Assembly: GCA_002914805.1 (NCBI GenBank)
Contig: JXTB01000117.1
Location: forward strand, 1 to 64,000
Direction: 5' to 3'
DNA: 64,000 nucleotides
Source: Parasponia andersonii
Lineage: Eukaryota; Streptophyta; Magnoliopsida; Rosales; Cannabaceae
Shown piece after piece: positions 62,975-64,000 of this stretch (positions are counted from its first letter, which is position 1; each line of letters begins with the position of its first letter). Under the pieces are notes generated by a model. It had not been told where the DNA came from and did not search any database. It saw only the letters and a list, made by a program, of their open reading frames with translations. Made by a program: the position numbers and the translations under genes.

Positions 62975-63017
<43 letters not shown>

Positions 63018-63889
63018 ATCAAATCATCCCAACTAATCACTGAAAAGCTTTCAAAAAAAAAAGGGATGGGATAATTTAAAGTGCACCTAAGTATTTAAAA
63101 TGCAAGCAGTGTAACAAACAGTATTATTACAAGTATTACTATTAGCAACAGAACTTACACTCCAGACAACCAATAATATCCAAAATAAATTCATCACCAA
63201 ATATCTTCTCAAAGATCTGAGGACTGTTCAGCAAAACTGCAGGAAAAAATTAGAGAAACCGGTCAGTAAAAATTAAGCTATGAAGGCAAATAGGATATAA
63301 GAGAGAGAAGTACTTACTGATCCCTCTTACTATTTTGTATATCATATGTAGACCATCAATGTTGTCCAAGTCTTCACAGACCCTAAATAGTTCCATTAGC
63401 TTCCGAAAAAATTCTTGCTGCATTAACATGAGTCTCATCAGAAGAGCTCAAAAACAATTAAAAATATAAGATAAAGCAGAAAAATGATAGGAAAATAAGG
63501 CTCTCATAAGGTCTGGGGTGCAAGGGTTCAATTCCTCATATGGACCTACCTAGCAATATGCTAGAGTTTCCTGGCTCACAAAGATTGTAGAATTTGGCGA
63601 GAAGACCAGTATAAAAATTAAAAATAATAATGATATAGTAGTAATCATAATTGTCATCAATAATAACAATGGTAATTTGCCAAAAAAACTATAAAAAAAA
63701 CTTATTCACATCCTTTAAAGGTAGGTCATCAAATATGATGAAAAGAAGAAAGGCCCACCAAACTCATCAACAGGACAAAATATCTGATTCGGCAGATTAG
63801 GGAAGCATGTACAAGGCTTACAAGCTTACATCATTCAAGATAAGTTCTGTCAACCGCATCTGATCAGAAAGACCACTCTCAACCAAAGT
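57195..63889 (-). CDS. PP4R3: Protein phosphatase 4 regulatory subunit 3 (SMEK/PSY2-like), 3' 18 exons
   Basis: In transcription order: 63830-63889, 63318-63417, 63159-63236, 62487-62554, 62268-62336, 62108-62185, 61914-62009, 61753-61823, 61484-61561, 61290-61383, 59922-60020, 58830-59044, 58622-58736, 58386-58517, 58198-58305, 58022-58131, 57836-57937, 57195-57732. Together they give 737 in-phase codons including stop. The N-terminal PH/EVH1-like domain (roughly 170 residues in relatives) lies beyond the right edge. Visible is the Smk-1/DUF625 helical-repeat region: FRVCEDLDNIDGLHMIYKIV, FGDEFILDIIGCLEYDDPEV, NLNSIIHANNAF, RSYVVRQEGIPLLGLL, CNFLLNNMIDRVLLLTRRRE. An acidic and lysine-rich nuclear-type tail follows (DYDDDEDDEDYKPPPRK). 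It targets PP4 catalytic subunit to nuclear substrates. In plants PP4R3A is linked to microRNA biogenesis through HYL1 (established for Arabidopsis). Confidence 0.95.
59989..60153. repeat. 83-bp tandem duplication spanning the exon at 59922-60020 and its 3' splice site
   Basis: tcgtccccaaaatcagttag starts at 59989 and tcgtcccccaaatcagttag at 60072. The copies stay aligned for about 82 bases. The second copy, upstream in the intron for the minus-strand gene, repeats the first 32 exon bases and the acceptor (GATTGTAG instead of GATTGCAG). Confidence 0.85.
60700..61145. repeat. Possible MITE in a PP4R3 intron
   Basis: The left side (ataggcaactttggctattt, then purine-rich) and the right side (pyrimidine-rich, ending accaaacatagcctaa) are roughly inverted: TAGGCTATGTTTGGTA on the reverse strand against TAGGCAACTTTGGCTA. 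Boundaries and target duplication are not certain. Confidence 0.35.
62981..63014. repeat. (GA)n microsatellite
   Basis: 34 bases of uninterrupted GA dinucleotides in a PP4R3 intron. Confidence 0.9.
63505..63620 (+). repeat. SINE-like fragment with a pol III B box
   Basis: ggttcaattcc at 63525-63535 matches the tRNA B-box consensus and is followed by a plausible SINE body (cctagcaatatgctagag, ttggcgagaag). No A box is visible at the expected distance upstream, so it is probably a 5'-truncated SINE. Confidence 0.4.
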
Positions 63890-64000
63890 CTGCAAGAAAA
63901 TCACATGCATTCAAACATTTAGGCATAAAATCTCTTCAATAGAAAAAACTAGAACTAAACAAGAAATCAGATTCCAGAACCAGTAAATGCTATCGTGCAC

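Noticed and set aside
62981..63014. CRISPR-like or regulatory array
   Set aside because: A plain GA microsatellite. No CRISPR-type repeat/spacer structure was seen anywhere in the window.

Overview
This is nuclear DNA from a flowering plant. The genes carry many short AT-rich introns with GT..AG ends, the proteins match eudicot families best, and much of the window is plant-type transposon sequence. I cannot name the species. A Rosales-type rosid would fit, but that is weak inference. The scattered N bases (12120, 52079, 53105) and a poly-T/poly-G run inside an exon show that this is a draft assembly.

The left third (1-19.4 kb) is a tandem cluster of class I beta-1,3-glucanase (PR-2, GH17) genes, all on the minus strand. 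There are two apparently intact two-exon genes (12295-13947 and 16194-17890), exon 1 of a third at the window edge (86-166), and a decayed exon-1 copy (11854-11918). A 9.9 kb Ty3/gypsy chromovirus with 2.5-2.6 kb LTRs and a TAACT target-site duplication has landed between members. Its coding region is full of stops and frameshifts.

The middle (19.4-38.6 kb) is a transposon graveyard. It holds a degenerate Ty1/copia element with a tRNA-derived SINE inside one LTR, and two non-autonomous hAT elements with 8-bp target duplications. A solo LTR sits inside a MITE. A second solo LTR sits inside intron 1 of a broken cystatin-superfamily-like gene (30958-34154). Both solo LTRs still have their 5-bp target duplications.

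The right part (38.6-64 kb) is gene-dense and conserved. A 23-exon BRWD/PHIP-type WD40 protein with a C-terminal bromodomain-like segment (plus strand) converges on NRPB9, the small zinc-ribbon subunit of RNA polymerases II/IV/V (minus). Next come OEP16-2, a plastid outer-envelope amino-acid channel with ABRE-like boxes upstream (minus), and PP4R3/SMEK, the regulatory subunit 3 of protein phosphatase 4 (minus, running off the right edge). These four genes do not form a pathway.

I found no clear new biological system. The observations most worth following are a 1.3 kb intergenic stretch peppered with the 7-mer GTCGTTT, the nested LTR/MITE/cystatin-like gene history, a block conserved across three diverged LTR subfamilies, a duplicated 3' splice site in PP4R3, and a probable assembly artefact in a BRWD exon.
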